Source of the DNA: Trogon surrucura
Taxonomy: Eukaryota; Chordata; Aves; Trogoniformes; Trogonidae
Direction of reading: 5' to 3'
DNA: 64,000 nucleotides
Assembly (NCBI GenBank): GCA_020746105.1
Contig: CM036658.1
Location: 10,710,689 to 10,774,688, forward strand
Positions 63,731 to 64,000 of the stretch are shown piece by piece. The position numbers and the translations under genes are program-made. Every line of letters begins with the position of its first letter. Positions within the stretch are counted from its first letter, which is position 1. The notes beneath the pieces were generated by a model, which was not told where the DNA came from, searched no databases, and was given only the letters and a program-made list of their open reading frames with translations.

Positions 63731-64000
63731 TACAGAATCACAGAATCACAGAATGTTAGGGGCTGGAAGGGACCTCAAAAGATCATCTAGTCCAGCCCCC
63801 TGCCAGAGCAGGATCACCTACAGTAGAGCGCACAGGAACGCGTCCAGGCGGGTTTTGAACGTCCCCAGAGAAGGAGACTCCACAACCTCCCTGGGCAGCC
63901 TGTGCCAGAGCTCTGTCACCCTCACAGTGAAAAAGTTTTTCCTGATGCTGTTGTGGAACCTCCTATGTTCCAGCTTGTATCAATTGCCCCTTATCCTGTC
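63731..64000 (-). mobile_element. CR1 retroposon 3' end, antisense, runs off window
   Basis: Starts with the reversed tail TACAGAATCACAGAATCACA, then GGGGCTGGAAGGGACCTC, TCATCTAGTCCAGCCCCC and the block CTCCCTGGGCAGCCTGTGCC. The middle (GATCACCTACAGTAGAGCGC, CAGGCGGGTTTTGAACGTCC) differs from the other copies here, which points to a different CR1 subfamily. It continues past the window end, so its full length is unknown. Confidence 0.9.

Noticed and set aside
1..64000. CRISPR arrays, operons, prophage or other prokaryotic systems
   Set aside because: Spliced gene, CpG island, CR1 and LTR content show vertebrate nuclear DNA. No regularly spaced direct repeats of CRISPR type are present.

Overview
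This window looks like bird nuclear DNA. It is AT-rich, intron-bearing and gene-poor. It carries CR1 retroposons ending in the avian tail (ATTCTATG-type octamers), long terminal repeats of the kind common in avian ERVL-like elements, and one isolated CpG island. The only gene I can name with confidence is the 5' end of ADAMTS19 on the + strand. ADAMTS19 is Z-linked in birds I know of, so the window is probably from a Z chromosome, but the species cannot be fixed from sequence alone.

Layout. 1-34.9 kb is the upstream flank. It has no recognisable known gene. It contains a candidate small spliced gene on the minus strand (4962-5797, with a possible extra terminal exon at 4365-4485), a four-copy 16-bp tandem repeat (9795-9858), a CR1 scrap (about 10253-10317), an internally shortened LTR (11811-12082) and a roughly 670-bp almost pure pyrimidine tract (14395-15062). 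34.9-36.0 kb is a dense CpG island holding the presumed promoter, the 5' UTR and coding exon 1 of ADAMTS19 (start codon 35664, donor after 35730). Intron 1 (938 bp) leads to exon 2 (36669-37279), which encodes most of the prodomain seen here. From 37280 to the end of the window (26.7 kb) lies what I read as the start of intron 2. I found no third exon.

Intron 2 is where most of the recent insertions sit. They are a 1.6-kb CR1 copy with broken reverse transcriptase in the sense direction, three CR1 3' fragments in the antisense direction (the last runs off the window), one complete solo LTR with matched ends and a 5-bp target-site duplication, one 5'-incomplete LTR, and a CATC microsatellite.

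Taken together the window is one gene start in a large non-coding landscape. Only about 226 residues of ADAMTS19 (signal peptide and N-terminal propeptide) are present. The catalytic, disintegrin-like, thrombospondin and spacer regions must lie beyond 64000. The most interesting unassigned item is the minus-strand candidate gene near 5 kb, which shows three exons with compatible phases, good splice sites and a good start context, but whose product I do not recognise.
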